DNA of 64,000 nt from Aliidiomarina shirensis (GTDB lineage: Bacteria; Pseudomonadota; Gammaproteobacteria; Enterobacterales; Alteromonadaceae), in the NCBI RefSeq assembly GCF_003987345.1, contig NZ_PIPP01000002.1, positions 62,001 through 126,000 on the forward strand. The letters run 5' to 3'. A program made the position numbers and the translations under genes. This document shows positions 17,970 to 28,136 of this stretch, one piece after another. The notes beneath the pieces are model-generated. The model was not told where the DNA came from, ran no database searches, and saw nothing but the letters and a program-made list of their open reading frames with translations. The first letter of the stretch is position 1. Each line of letters begins with the position of its first letter.

Positions 17970-19328
17970 ATGACCATGAGCACGAATATTCAATTGCCGG
18001 CACCAATTAATTGGCAAGAAACGAGCGCCGAAGCCCGTGAGCAGATACTCAGCCGGCCGGTACAAGCGGTTTCTGCATCGCTACGCGAGCAAGTAGCAAC
18101 CATTATCAGTAACGTTGCTGAGCAAGGTGATGCCGCTTTGCTTGCGCTTACCGAACGCTTTGATGGCGTTTCCTTGCCAAGTCCAGAACTGAGCATGGAT
18201 AAGGTAGCGAAAATAGCAGAGCAAGCGCCCGCCAAGGTAAAAGCGGCTATCGATCAGGCGTATACGAATATTCGCGCCTTTCATTTAGCGCAAAAGCCGA
18301 ATGATGTAGCGCTTGAAACTATGCCGGGCGTTTACTGCGAACAAAAGTTTGCTGCCCTTGCCCGGGTTGGCTTATATATCCCCGGCGGTAGCGCCAGCCT
18401 GCCGAGCACCGTATTGATGCTCGGCGTTCCGGCCCAAATTGCGAACTGCAGTGAGCGTGTGCTGATTAGCCCACCCAATGCGCAAGGTGAATTAACACCT
18501 GCCATTTGCTATGCCGCTATGAAATGTGGCGTTACCGGTGTTTACTTGGGCGGCGGCGCCCAGGCTATTGCAGCGCTGGCCCTCGGAACCGAGAGCATTC
18601 CTTCCGTTGATAAAATATTTGGCCCTGGAAACAGCTACGTAACCGAAGCTAAGCAACAAGTGAGCCAACGCGCCGGCGGCCCAGCCATTGATTTACCGGC
18701 CGGCCCTTCAGAGCTATTAGTGATCGCTGATGATAGTGCGGAACCGGCATTTGTGGCAGCAGATTTACTCTCACAAGCTGAGCACGGCCCCGATTCACAA
18801 GTATTGCTACTCAGCCCTTCGAGTGCATTAATTGCTGCAGTTCGCGAAGCCTTAGCCGAGCAACTTGCCACACTACCGCGCGCCGAAATCACCAATCAAG
18901 CGCTTGCCTCGAGCGCCTTAATTCTTACACGAGATCTAGCGGAAGCCGTAGCCATTAGCGAAACCTATGCGCCTGAGCACTTAAGCTTACAGCTCGATGA
19001 TTGTGCGCCATGGTTAGCAAAGCTTACTCGCGCCGGTTCTATTTTTGTGGGCCACTACACGCCTGAATCAGGGGGTGATTATGCTACGGGAACCAACCAC
19101 GTGTTGCCTACCTATGGCTTTGCTCGCAACTACAGCAGTTTAGGCTTACTCGATTTTTATCGCCGCTATACGGTGCAAACCGTTAGCCCCCAAGGGCTTG
19201 CCGATTTGGGGAATACCATTATCGATCTCGCCGAAGAAGAGGCCCTCGATGCGCACCTTCGGGCCGTTTCACTGCGTTTAGAAAGTTCGCGCTTTCAGCG
19301 TGATACAGGTAAAACTAACAATGAATAG
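17970..19328 (+). CDS. hisD: HisD, histidinol dehydrogenase
   Basis: A 452-residue protein catalysing the last two steps, histidinol to histidine with NAD. Characteristic sequences are LYIPGGSASLPSTVLML, GPGNSYVTEAKQQVS, IDLPAGPSELLVIAD, AEHGPDSQ (zinc-binding region) and SGGDYATGTNHVLPT. The start codon follows the hisG stop directly (TAAATG); a second ATG six bases later is also possible. Normal length for the family. Confidence 0.97.
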   Translation: MTMSTNIQLPAPINWQETSAEAREQILSRPVQAVSASLREQVATIISNVAEQGDAALLALTERFDGVSLPSPELSMDKVAKIAEQAPAKVKAAIDQAYTNIRAFHLAQKPNDVALETMPGVYCEQKFAALARVGLYIPGGSASLPSTVLMLGVPAQIANCSERVLISPPNAQGELTPAICYAAMKCGVTGVYLGGGAQAIAALALGTESIPSVDKIFGPGNSYVTEAKQQVSQRAGGPAIDLPAGPSELLVIADDSAEPAFVAADLLSQAEHGPDSQVLLLSPSSALIAAVREALAEQLATLPRAEITNQALASSALILTRDLAEAVAISETYAPEHLSLQLDDCAPWLAKLTRAGSIFVGHYTPESGGDYATGTNHVLPTYGFARNYSSLGLLDFYRRYTVQTVSPQGLADLGNTIIDLAEEEALDAHLRAVSLRLESSRFQRDTGKTNNE

Positions 19329-19350
19329 AGGAATGGGTGGAGATACCAGC

Positions 19351-20565
19351 ATGAGCGCTAATGATACCCAAAGTAACTTCGTGCAAGCACTGTTGCGTGA
19401 ACACTTACAGAGTTTCACCCCGTATGCCTCGGCGCGCCGTAGTATGTCGGGTGGTAATTTGTGGCTGAATGCCAATGAATCACCGTATGGCCGTAGCTAT
19501 CAGGTAGCCACCGAAGATCTGAATCGCTACCCCGATTTTCAGAACAAAGGCTTGAATCAAGCCTACGCAAACTATGCCGGCGTTAAGGCAAACCAGCTCA
19601 TCAGCCACCGCGGCAGCGATGAGAGTATTGAATTATTGATTCGCAGCTTTTGTGAACCGGGCTGCGATAAGATTCTAATCTGCCCACCTACCTATGGCAT
19701 GTACGCTATTTCTGCCAGCATTAATCACAACGAAACCGTTGTAGTGCCATTGCAGGAGAAAACTTGGCAGCTAGATCTCGATGCTATTCAAACAGCCCTC
19801 GATGAAGCAGCCGGTAGCATTAAGGTAGTATTTCTCTGCAACCCATCAAATCCGCTCGGCAATGCGCTGCGCGAACAAGATATGTTGGCGGTACTGGAAA
19901 TGTGCCGTGGCCGGGCGTTAGTGGTTTCGGATGAGGCGTATGTTGAGTTTGCGGAAGCGAGCCAAACCTCTGAAGTGAAAGCCGAAAAAACAGGTAGCCC
20001 TGCATCTAACAGCGCCAGCACCGTTTCCATGGTTCGTTACCTTGATAACTACGAGAACCTTGTGGTTATGCGCACCTTATCAAAAGCATTTGGCTTAGCG
20101 GGTATTCGTGTGGGCTTTACCATTGGTTCTGAAAACCTAATTAATGCGTTGCTGCCAATTCTTGCGCCCTACCCGCTGCCCGATGTTAGCGTACAGATCG
20201 CAAGCCAAGCTTTGCAGCTCGATAATCTTATTAGCACACGGCAAAACACGTTTGAAACCGTGAGCGAGCGCGATTTACTAGCCGCACAATTAAAGCAGCT
20301 GGATTATGTAAACGCGGTATACCCAAGCGTTACCAACTTTATATTGATCCAAGTAGAGGATGCACAAGCACTGATACAGTACTGCATCGATGCTGGCGTG
20401 TTACTGCGCAATCAATCCAACCAAATTGGTTTAGAACAGGTGGTGCGCATTACCGTGGGCAGCCCTGAAGAAAATGTTCAGCTACTTAGCCTGCTGAAAC
20501 AATATCAACCGAATGATTCCATGCTTAAGAACGCAGTGGGTACGAAAAAAACGGAGGCCAAATAA
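19351..20565 (+). CDS. hisC: HisC, histidinol-phosphate aminotransferase
   Basis: A PLP aminotransferase of about 404 residues. The motifs LWLNANESPYG, GSDESIELLIRSFC, CNPSNPLGN, VSDEAYVEFAE and the lysine motif RTLSKAFGLAGIRVG are present. Between VEFAE and the lysine motif is an Ser/Ala/Lys-rich stretch about 21 residues longer than in E. coli HisC, probably a surface loop. I chose the ATG at 19351 because GGTGGAG lies just upstream; starts at 19321 (overlapping the hisD end) and 19300 are also in frame. Coupled to hisD before it and hisB right after it. Confidence 0.94.
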   Translation: MSANDTQSNFVQALLREHLQSFTPYASARRSMSGGNLWLNANESPYGRSYQVATEDLNRYPDFQNKGLNQAYANYAGVKANQLISHRGSDESIELLIRSFCEPGCDKILICPPTYGMYAISASINHNETVVVPLQEKTWQLDLDAIQTALDEAAGSIKVVFLCNPSNPLGNALREQDMLAVLEMCRGRALVVSDEAYVEFAEASQTSEVKAEKTGSPASNSASTVSMVRYLDNYENLVVMRTLSKAFGLAGIRVGFTIGSENLINALLPILAPYPLPDVSVQIASQALQLDNLISTRQNTFETVSERDLLAAQLKQLDYVNAVYPSVTNFILIQVEDAQALIQYCIDAGVLLRNQSNQIGLEQVVRITVGSPEENVQLLSLLKQYQPNDSMLKNAVGTKKTEAK

Positions 20566-21639
20566 ATGGCAGCGCAAAAGATTCTATTTATTGATCGTGA
20601 TGGCACTCTTGTTGAAGAGCCTGCCGTTGACAAGCAACTCGATCGCCTCGATAAACTCGTATATGAGCCGAGTGTCGTGAATGCCTTGCAAGATTTGCAA
20701 AGCGCCGGTTACACATTAGTGATGGTGAGTAACCAGGATGGTCTTGGTACCGATAGTTTTCCACAGGCTGATTTTGATGCCCCACACAATGCCATGATGG
20801 CCTTGTTTGCAGCGCACGGTATTAAGTTTATCGATGTGTTGATTTGCCCGCATTTTGATCATGAAAACTGCAGCTGCCGCAAACCTAAGCTTGGTTTGGT
20901 AAAAGAATATTTGCAGCAAGGCAAAGTTGATTTCACTACCTCGGCGGTAATTGGCGATCGCGATACTGATTTACAATTGGCCGATGCCATGGGTATTCAA
21001 GGCATTCGTTATGATCGGCAAGAAAATAACTGGCCTGCGATTGTGAAGAGCCTCACCCAGAAGCAACGGGTAGCCTCAGTAACGCGCACCACCAAAGAAA
21101 CCGATATCCGCATTGATGTGAATCTAGATGAAAGCGGCCCGATTAAAATTCATACCGGTTTAGGCTTTTTCGACCACATGTTAGAACAAATCGCTACCCA
21201 TGGCGGATTTTCGCTGCAAGTAGGCGTAACTGGCGATCTGCACATTGATGATCACCACACCGTGGAAGATACGGCATTAGCGCTGGGCGAAGCTTTGCAC
21301 AAAGCGATGGGCGATAAACGGGGTATTGGCCGCTTTGGCTTTGTGTTGCCTATGGATGAGTGCCGCGCTGAGTGTGTGTTGGATATTTCTGGCCGCCCAT
21401 TTTTGGTGTTCAACGCTGATTTTACGGCCGAAAACGTAGGCCAACTAGGCACGCAGATGGTTGAGCATTTCTTCCGTTCGCTTTGCGATACCATGAAAGT
21501 ATCCTTGCACCTCACCACTACCGAAGGCAACGCTCATCACCAAGTAGAAAGCTTGTTTAAAGTATTTGGTCGCGGTTTACGCCAGGCGATTCGCAAGCAA
21601 GGGAGCGAAATGCCATCGAGCAAGGGAGTTCTCGCGTGA
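20566..21639 (+). CDS. hisB: HisB, bifunctional histidinol-phosphatase / imidazoleglycerol-phosphate dehydratase
   Basis: A 357-residue fusion. The N-terminal HAD phosphatase (about 1-165) has [12 protein letters not shown], a Zn-binding [15 protein letters not shown] and [12 protein letters not shown]. The C-terminal dehydratase (about 168-357) has the metal-binding histidines in [28 protein letters not shown] and EHFFRSLCD...EGNAHHQVE. This fused form is typical of enteric and related gammaproteobacteria. The start follows the hisC stop immediately and the end overlaps hisH by four bases. Confidence 0.97.
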   Translation: MAAQKILFIDRDGTLVEEPAVDKQLDRLDKLVYEPSVVNALQDLQSAGYTLVMVSNQDGLGTDSFPQADFDAPHNAMMALFAAHGIKFIDVLICPHFDHENCSCRKPKLGLVKEYLQQGKVDFTTSAVIGDRDTDLQLADAMGIQGIRYDRQENNWPAIVKSLTQKQRVASVTRTTKETDIRIDVNLDESGPIKIHTGLGFFDHMLEQIATHGGFSLQVGVTGDLHIDDHHTVEDTALALGEALHKAMGDKRGIGRFGFVLPMDECRAECVLDISGRPFLVFNADFTAENVGQLGTQMVEHFFRSLCDTMKVSLHLTTTEGNAHHQVESLFKVFGRGLRQAIRKQGSEMPSSKGVLA

Positions 21640-22265
21640 ATCTAGTGATCGTGAATACGCGTGTAGCGAACTTGGCATCAGTTGATTTTGCCTTTCGCCG
21701 CTTGGGTGTTACGCCAATTATTAGTGCCGATTCGGATGTTATCAAAGCGGCAAGCCATGTCGTTCTTCCCGGCGTTGGCACTGCCAGCGCGGCTATGCGT
21801 TCATTAGAAAGTTTAGGCCTTGTGTCGGTATTGCGTGAGTTAACACAGCCGGTACTCGGCATCTGTTTAGGTATGCAAATGCTGACCGAGCGTTCCGCTG
21901 AAGCCGGAGCAGGCTCGGCCGTAGCAACAAGCGAAACCGCAGGTTCTGTGAATTGCTTAGGCGTTATTCCCGGTGGTATCGAACGCATGCAGGCGGCCGA
22001 TGGCAAACCTCTACCGCACATGGGTTGGAACCGCACAGAGGTATCTGATCACCCATTGTTCGAGGGCTTGAAGCAACCGTGGTTCTATTTCGTGCATAGC
22101 TTTGCCGCACCCATTAGCGAACAAACCATTGCCAGTTGTGAATATACCCAAGAGTTTTCTGCAGCCATTGCCCACAACAACTTTATGGGTGTGCAATTTC
22201 ACCCCGAGCGTTCCGGTGCCGATGGCGCCCGTGTGTTGAAGAATTTTCTGGAGATCAAATGTTAA
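21636..22265 (+). CDS. hisH: HisH, imidazole glycerol phosphate synthase glutaminase subunit
   Basis: A 209-residue class I glutamine amidotransferase. The nucleophilic cysteine is in [14 protein letters not shown]; the catalytic His-x-Glu is in [13 protein letters not shown]. It supplies ammonia to HisF. A short insertion after LTERS ([19 protein letters not shown]) lengthens one loop slightly compared with E. coli. It overlaps hisB (4 bp) and hisA (7 bp), as in other compact his operons. Confidence 0.97.
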   Translation: MNLVIVNTRVANLASVDFAFRRLGVTPIISADSDVIKAASHVVLPGVGTASAAMRSLESLGLVSVLRELTQPVLGICLGMQMLTERSAEAGAGSAVATSETAGSVNCLGVIPGGIERMQAADGKPLPHMGWNRTEVSDHPLFEGLKQPWFYFVHSFAAPISEQTIASCEYTQEFSAAIAHNNFMGVQFHPERSGADGARVLKNFLEIKC

Positions 22266-22996
22266 TTCCAGCTCTCGATTTAATTGATGGCCAGGTTGTG
22301 CGCTTATTAAAAGGCGATTTCGCCCAGCAAACCACCTATCACAGCGATCCGGTTGCAGTGGCCTGCCAATACCGAGATAGCGGTGCTGAATATATTCATT
22401 TAGTGGATTTAGATGGGGCGCGCGATCCCGCTAAACGCCAGCTCGCGTTACTCGCTGAGATCACCAAAGTATCGGGTTTACCGGTACAAACCGGTGGCGG
22501 CATTCGTACCAAAGCCGATGTTGAACAATTACTGGCCGCTGGTGTACAACGCGCGGTAATTGGCTCGAAAGCGGTGAAAGATCCGAAAACTGTATTGGCG
22601 TGGCTGGATGAATTCGGCCCCGAGGCGATTGTGTTGGCGCTTGATATCAACATTGATGCAGAAGGTAAGCGCTGGTTAGCCACCGAAGGTTGGCAAGAAA
22701 ATAGCAGCGTAACCCTTGATGAATTGTTGCAGCAATATATTGAGCGTGGTTTACGCCATGTGCTCTGTACTGATATTAGCCGGGATGGCACCCTAAGCGG
22801 CTCTAACGTGCCTTTATACGCAGAACTGAAGCGCCAATACCCAAGCATTGTTTGGCAAGCTTCAGGCGGCGTTGCTGGCCTTGATGATTTAACCGCGTTA
22901 AAAGCCGAGCAATGCGATAGCGTGATACTGGGTAAGGCTTTACTTACCGGCAAATTTACCCTTGAGGAGGCCATTACATGCTGGCAAAACGCATAA
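22259..22996 (+). CDS. hisA: HisA, ProFAR isomerase
   Basis: A 245-residue (beta-alpha)8 barrel. It has the N-terminal [20 protein letters not shown] with the first catalytic Asp, [26 protein letters not shown], and the second-half catalytic Asp region [19 protein letters not shown]. It converts ProFAR to PRFAR. It overlaps hisH upstream and hisF downstream (19 bp), so the three are tightly coupled. Confidence 0.97.
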   Translation: MLIPALDLIDGQVVRLLKGDFAQQTTYHSDPVAVACQYRDSGAEYIHLVDLDGARDPAKRQLALLAEITKVSGLPVQTGGGIRTKADVEQLLAAGVQRAVIGSKAVKDPKTVLAWLDEFGPEAIVLALDINIDAEGKRWLATEGWQENSSVTLDELLQQYIERGLRHVLCTDISRDGTLSGSNVPLYAELKRQYPSIVWQASGGVAGLDDLTALKAEQCDSVILGKALLTGKFTLEEAITCWQNA

Positions 22997-23751
22997 TTCC
23001 ATGCCTCGATGTTCGTGATGGTCAGGTGGTGAAAGGCGTACAGTTTCGCAATCATGAAATTGTCGGCGATATCGTACCGCTAGCTACTCGCTACGCCGAA
23101 GAAGGCGCTGATGAGCTGGTGTTTTACGATATTACTGCCAGTGCAGATAACCGCGTGGTGGATAAATCGTGGGTAAGCCGGGTCGCTGAAGTGATCAATA
23201 TTCCGTTTGCCGTTGCCGGGGGCATTCAAAATGTTGAACAAGCACGCGAAATACTCGCCATGGGCGCCGACAAAATATCGGTGAATTCCCTAGCGTTACG
23301 CCGCCCGGAATTGATTAATGAGTTAGTTGATGAATTCGGCCAGCAATGTGTGGTGATTGGTATCGACAGTTTCTTTAACGCCGATACTGGCCGTTACGAG
23401 GTGTACAAGTTCACCGGTGATGAAAGCCGCACAGAGAAAACCACTTGGGAAACCGCCGATTGGGTAAACGAAGTGATTGCTCGCGGCGCTGGCGAAATCG
23501 TGTTGAACTGCATGAACCAAGATGGGGTGCGCCAAGGCTATGATATTGCACAGTTGGCAAGCATTCGGCAGCACTGCTCAGTGCCGCTCATTGCTTCCGG
23601 TGGTGCCGGCGCGGAACAGCATTTTATTGATGTTTTTCAGCAAGCAAACGTAGATGGTGCGCTCGCCGCTTCGGTATTTCACAAGGGGATTATTCCAATT
23701 CCTACACTGAAAGCCACGTTGCGCAACGAAAATATTGCTATTCGCCCGTAG
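22978..23751 (+). CDS. hisF: HisF, imidazole glycerol phosphate synthase cyclase subunit
   Basis: A 257-residue barrel homologous to HisA. Motifs: [20 protein letters not shown] (catalytic Asp), [47 protein letters not shown] (catalytic Asp) and [14 protein letters not shown]. It closes the imidazole ring using ammonia from HisH and releases AICAR to purine synthesis. Normal length. It is followed by an unusual 86-bp gap before hisIE. Confidence 0.97.
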   Translation: MLAKRIIPCLDVRDGQVVKGVQFRNHEIVGDIVPLATRYAEEGADELVFYDITASADNRVVDKSWVSRVAEVINIPFAVAGGIQNVEQAREILAMGADKISVNSLALRRPELINELVDEFGQQCVVIGIDSFFNADTGRYEVYKFTGDESRTEKTTWETADWVNEVIARGAGEIVLNCMNQDGVRQGYDIAQLASIRQHCSVPLIASGGAGAEQHFIDVFQQANVDGALAASVFHKGIIPIPTLKATLRNENIAIRP

Positions 23752-23775
23752 GTTGAATCGGCTGTAACTTGAATA

Positions 23776-23808
23776 CTATTCATACTTTATGCTTTAACAC
23801 ATGAATAG
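23776..23808. repeat. inverted repeat in the hisF-hisIE gap
   Basis: CTATTCAT (23776-23783) and ATGAATAG (23801-23808) are perfect inverted repeats separated by 17 bp, in an 86-bp AT-rich gap inside an operon whose other genes mostly touch or overlap. It could be an RNA hairpin or a protein site; nothing more can be said. Confidence 0.5.
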
Positions 23809-23837
23809 AATTCACGATAACGAACTAGGAACAGATC

Positions 23838-24470
23838 ATGATGGTAACCAGCGACAACATTGCTGATTTAGCATGGGAAAAAATGCAAGGCCTGTTGCCT
23901 TGCATGGTGCAAGATAGCACCAGTGGGCGCTTACTCATGCAAGGCTATATGAACGTAGAAGCGCTAACCGAAACCTTAGCCAGCGGCAAAGTAACGTTTT
24001 TCAGCCGCAGTAAGCAGCGCCTTTGGATGAAAGGCGAAAGTTCAGGCAATGAACTATTACTGGAATCTGTTACCGCTGATTGTGATAACGATGCCCTGCT
24101 GGTGCAAGCGCGGCCACAAGGCCCTACGTGCCACTTAGGCACAGAATCGTGCTGGGTGCCACCACAGCAGCCCGTTGCCAGTGAACTGATTGAATTAGAG
24201 CGCACTATTGCTGCGCGCAAAGCCGATTTAGCGGCCGGCAATCCTGGTAAAAGCTACACGGCAAAGCTATTGAACGATGGTATTCGCCGCTGTGCACAAA
24301 AAGTAGGCGAAGAAGGTGTAGAAGTAGCCCTTGCTGCCGTGGCACAGAACGATGAAGCGCTGCTAAATGAAAGTGCGGATTTGCTGTATCATTTGCTGGT
24401 GGTGCTGCAAGCGCGTGATCTTAGCCTTGAAGATGTGGTAAACGTATTGCGCGAACGCCGCAAAGATTAA
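23838..24470 (+). CDS. hisIE: HisIE, bifunctional phosphoribosyl-AMP cyclohydrolase / phosphoribosyl-ATP pyrophosphatase
   Basis: A 210-residue fusion. The N-terminal cyclohydrolase (about 1-110) has VTFFSRSKQRLWMKGESSGN, the metal ligands DCDNDALLVQ, and cysteines in GPTCHLGTESCW. The C-terminal pyrophosphatase (about 118-210) has GKSYTAKLLNDG and RCAQKVGEEGVEVALAA. Start: AGGA 8 bases before ATG 23838; a second ATG follows directly. The last gene of the operon, followed by a strong terminator. Confidence 0.97.
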   Translation: MMVTSDNIADLAWEKMQGLLPCMVQDSTSGRLLMQGYMNVEALTETLASGKVTFFSRSKQRLWMKGESSGNELLLESVTADCDNDALLVQARPQGPTCHLGTESCWVPPQQPVASELIELERTIAARKADLAAGNPGKSYTAKLLNDGIRRCAQKVGEEGVEVALAAVAQNDEALLNESADLLYHLLVVLQARDLSLEDVVNVLRERRKD

Positions 24471-24491
24471 CAACTTCAGCAAATTACAGCA

Positions 24492-24520
24492 CAGCGCGCC
24501 ACTATTCGGCGCGCTGTTTT
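24492..24520 (+). terminator. rho-independent terminator of the his operon
   Basis: Nine-base stem CAGCGCGCC / GGCGCGCTG with a 7-nt loop (24492-24516), followed by TTTT, 22 bp after the hisIE stop. The convergent MATE gene ends at 24548. Confidence 0.85.
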
Positions 24521-24547
24521 CGTTACGAAGCTTTTCGTTTTCAAGCG

Positions 24548-25927
24548 TTATTTTCCAAGCTTGGCTTCCCAAGCGCTATGCACCCGGAACAACCGTAACG
24601 TAAGCAACACCGCCGCCACACTTAAGCCAGAAATAAAGCCAATCCAGAAACCTGCAGCGCCCATGCGTGGCACCACCCAATCGGTAAGCCCTAATACCAT
24701 CCCCACACTCAAACCAAATGGCCAGTATGAAATCAACGTTACTACCATAGCTGCACGGGTATCTTTATATCCGCGCAAAGCACCAATGGAAATTGCTTGG
24801 AAGGTATCGGAAACAGTAAAAATTGCCGCCAAACCGAGCAAGGTTCCCGCTAACGCAATAATTTCTGCGTTCTCGGTATAAAAACCAGCGAGCCAACGCC
24901 CACCGAGCCACATACCTAAGCCGTTAATCGTGGCGAAACTCACGCCCATGAGCAATGCTACTTTATACGCGTTCATGGCGTCTACCGGCCGCTCAGCGCC
25001 AAGCGCAAAGCCCACCCGTAAGGTAACCGCCATACTCAAACTCAATGGAAACATATACACCAACGACGACACGTTCAGTGCTATTTGATGGCCAGAAACC
25101 ATTACCGCACCCAATGGCGCGATTAGAATAGCCACCGCCGCAAATAAACTCGTTTCAAAGAACAACGACATAGAAATAGGAAAGCCAAGCCGGGTGAAAT
25201 GCCAAATATCATCCCAATCTGGGGCGAAGAATTTCCGAAACGGTGCTACCGCGGCAAAGCGTTTTGCATAGATCACGTACACTAACAAGCTCAACGCCAT
25301 TCCCCACAGCACAATGGCGGATGCAAGGCCTGAACCAGCGCCACCCAACGCTGGCATGCCGAACTTGCCGTAAATAAAGATGTAGTTCGCTGGGATGTTA
25401 ATCAGTAAACCAATCACCCCAATAACCAAACTCGGCATGGTGTGCGAAAGGCCTTCACAGAAGTTACGCAACACCACGTACAATACAAAGGCTGGCAAGC
25501 CCCACATAATAAAGCGCAAATAGCTTAGTGTCATTTGCCGGAATTCAGGCTCTACGTCCATAATCGCTAGGAAATACGGCGCAATAAACAGCAAAATACC
25601 GGTGAGAATTGCGCTGATAATGCAGGTATATAGCGATTGCTGCACATGCCGTGCTACCTGATCACGTTCATCGGCACCATCACAATGAGAAATCACCGGC
25701 GCTAGCGCCAAACCAAAACCGAAAATAATTAAAGTAAGCGGCATCCAAATTGCACCGCCCACGGCAACGGCTGCCAAATCAACGGCGCCAACGCGGCCCG
25801 ACATCAAAGTATCAACAACGCTCATCAACATTTGCGTGAGCTGTGCAATTAAAATTGGGCCTGTTAGTAAAGCCAGTTTCTTTGCTTCCGGCCCCAACTT
25901 AGTGGTTTCAAGCCAAATACGACGCAT
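24548..25927 (-). CDS. MATE-family multidrug efflux transporter (NorM-like)
   Basis: A 459-residue integral membrane protein with about twelve transmembrane segments in two similar halves. The N-terminal half has GPILIAQLTQMLMSVVDTLMSGRVG, typical of NorM/MdtK-type MATE pumps that export cationic drugs with Na+ or H+. I moved the start to 25927 (MRRIWLETTKLGPEAKKLA): AGGAAAAACC precedes it, and the 37 residues of upstream open frame are not membrane-protein-like and would reach into the upstream gene. Substrates cannot be told. Confidence 0.93.
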   Translation of the reverse strand: MRRIWLETTKLGPEAKKLALLTGPILIAQLTQMLMSVVDTLMSGRVGAVDLAAVAVGGAIWMPLTLIIFGFGLALAPVISHCDGADERDQVARHVQQSLYTCIISAILTGILLFIAPYFLAIMDVEPEFRQMTLSYLRFIMWGLPAFVLYVVLRNFCEGLSHTMPSLVIGVIGLLINIPANYIFIYGKFGMPALGGAGSGLASAIVLWGMALSLLVYVIYAKRFAAVAPFRKFFAPDWDDIWHFTRLGFPISMSLFFETSLFAAVAILIAPLGAVMVSGHQIALNVSSLVYMFPLSLSMAVTLRVGFALGAERPVDAMNAYKVALLMGVSFATINGLGMWLGGRWLAGFYTENAEIIALAGTLLGLAAIFTVSDTFQAISIGALRGYKDTRAAMVVTLISYWPFGLSVGMVLGLTDWVVPRMGAAGFWIGFISGLSVAAVLLTLRLFRVHSAWEAKLGK

Positions 25928-26003
25928 GGTTTTTCCTAGAACGAGAACGGCATTCCCGTTTGTGTAAACTTCAATAATTACAAAATGAATCGTGCAAGCT
26001 GAG

Positions 26004-26807
26004 CTATATATTCTCAGCGGCGTTAGCCTCGAGCACATGCATATCTTTTAGTGCATCGAGGATAAACGGATTAACAATATCCGCTGCAACCAAAGGCCCC
26101 ATATGGCCAGCGTGCACCGGCAAAAGTTGGCAATTCGGTAGGGTATCGGCTAAATGAGCAGCTACGGTACGACTCGAAAGTGGCGATTCATCGCCATGCA
26201 ATAATACCACAGGGCACTTGATTTGAGCGTACTCGGCAAGCGTTGTTTCTTCGTCTAATAATGCGTGGAAATCTGCATAAACCTTGGCTTGCTGCTGGCT
26301 CATTAAGGTTTTCGCTTTTTCCGGCAGCCGCGCAAAATAACCGGGCTTATTCCAATAATCAACGAATATTGCCGCAGATTCCGTAAGCGATAAACCTTCC
26401 ATACTCGCAGTAATCGCCAGAATCTCAGCACGTGCCGATTCTGCTTCCGCCAATACATGAAAGCTAACGGGCTCGTAAAGAATTAATCCCTGCACTTGCT
26501 CCGGATAACGCAACGCCCATTGCAGTGCCGTAGCGCCGCCATACGAATGGCCAATCAAAACCACCTTTTCAGCTGCGCCAGGAGCCGGAACATCTTGCGC
26601 ATGCAGTGCTTTCAGCTCATCGCGTAAACGAAATTGAGTTATATCGCCCGGCAAGCCTTCAGCAAGGGAAACACCGCGGCCATACCCGATTAAATCAGGC
26701 GCATAAAAAGAAACGCCCGCCGGTAAAAGGCGGGCGAGCTGTTTAGCTAAGGAACGCCACTGCCCACTATGGCTTTGTGAGCTGTGCAGAGCAACAACGC
26801 TAGTCAT
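26004..26807 (-). CDS. alpha/beta-hydrolase fold protein
   Basis: A 267-residue soluble protein with VVALHSSQSHSGQWRSL at the oxyanion strand, the nucleophile elbow VVLIGHSYGGATAL, LHGDESPLSSRTVA (probable Asp) and a final VHAGHMGPL (probable His). It belongs to the broad hydrolase 1/6 family; the substrate is unknown. It lies 16 bp downstream of the MAPEG gene and 76 bp upstream of the MATE gene, on the same strand, so the three could be one transcript. Confidence 0.83.
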   Translation of the reverse strand: MTSVVALHSSQSHSGQWRSLAKQLARLLPAGVSFYAPDLIGYGRGVSLAEGLPGDITQFRLRDELKALHAQDVPAPGAAEKVVLIGHSYGGATALQWALRYPEQVQGLILYEPVSFHVLAEAESARAEILAITASMEGLSLTESAAIFVDYWNKPGYFARLPEKAKTLMSQQQAKVYADFHALLDEETTLAEYAQIKCPVVLLHGDESPLSSRTVAAHLADTLPNCQLLPVHAGHMGPLVAADIVNPFILDALKDMHVLEANAAENI

Positions 26808-26823
26808 GTTTTGCTAAAACCCT

Positions 26824-27216
26824 TTAACTTCCAATAGCGAATCCAACCAAAAAACCCGCGGCAAGTAATAACATCGCGAACGTGCCGAGCACACCGACCG
26901 TTCGATATATGCTCACACCCACAGATTTCGTTAAACCAATAGCATGGCTAACCCGCGCGATAAATAGTAATCCACCTAAACCATATAACAATATCGGATT
27001 TGCAGCATTTAGCTCCATCAACCCTAATAAAATTAACGCCAGTGGAACATACTCAATAAAATTACCGTGAATACGAACGGCTGCTTGTAAATCAACGGAT
27101 TCACCGTTTCCAATACCTACGCGATCGCGCCAGCGCAAACGAATGATCCGCGCTGCTAATACCAAATAAAGCAGCGTTAATAACGCGGCGAATAAACTTG
27201 TTACAGGCAAAATCAT
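26824..27216 (-). CDS. MAPEG-family membrane protein
   Basis: A 130-residue protein with four predicted transmembrane helices. Typical MAPEG signatures are RIHGNFIEYVPLALILLGLMELN and the final RTVGVLGTFAMLLLAAG. In eukaryotes the family includes microsomal glutathione transferases and leukotriene synthases; bacterial members are largely uncharacterised. It is downstream of adk (about 75 bp) and upstream of the hydrolase. Confidence 0.88.
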   Translation of the reverse strand: MILPVTSLFAALLTLLYLVLAARIIRLRWRDRVGIGNGESVDLQAAVRIHGNFIEYVPLALILLGLMELNAANPILLYGLGGLLFIARVSHAIGLTKSVGVSIYRTVGVLGTFAMLLLAAGFLVGFAIGS

Positions 27217-27291
27217 AATGGCCTCCAGTGCGAATTATTATTCTTATTCATGTGAAACACAGGTATTCACCCGCTTAGGCCATAACCATGC

Positions 27292-27951
<660 letters not shown>

Positions 27952-28080
27952 TTATTGTCATCGGATGGTTCAAAAAATAATGCGCCAACTTTACCTTTCA
28001 AAGCCCTAAATAACAAGGCCGACCATAGTCGAAGTTGCATGGTCTGATAAGTGAGAAAGCCCAGCACACTCGTATTGTGC

Positions 28081-28112
28081 AAAAAAAATGCTCCTCAAGT
28101 TGAGGAGCATTT
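28081..28112 (-). terminator. rho-independent terminator of htpG
   Basis: On the minus strand, a nine-base stem ATGCTCCTC / GAGGAGCAT with a 5-nt loop (28088-28110) is followed by a run of T (A8 on the plus strand at 28081-28088). It is 25 bp after the htpG stop. Confidence 0.88.
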
Positions 28113-28136
28113 GTTACGCGGTTAAATATTTCGCTA

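Noticed and set aside
23765-23793. Possible promoter in the hisF-hisIE gap (TATGCT as -10)
   Set aside because: No acceptable -35 at 16-18 bp; TTGAAT is only 13 bp away.
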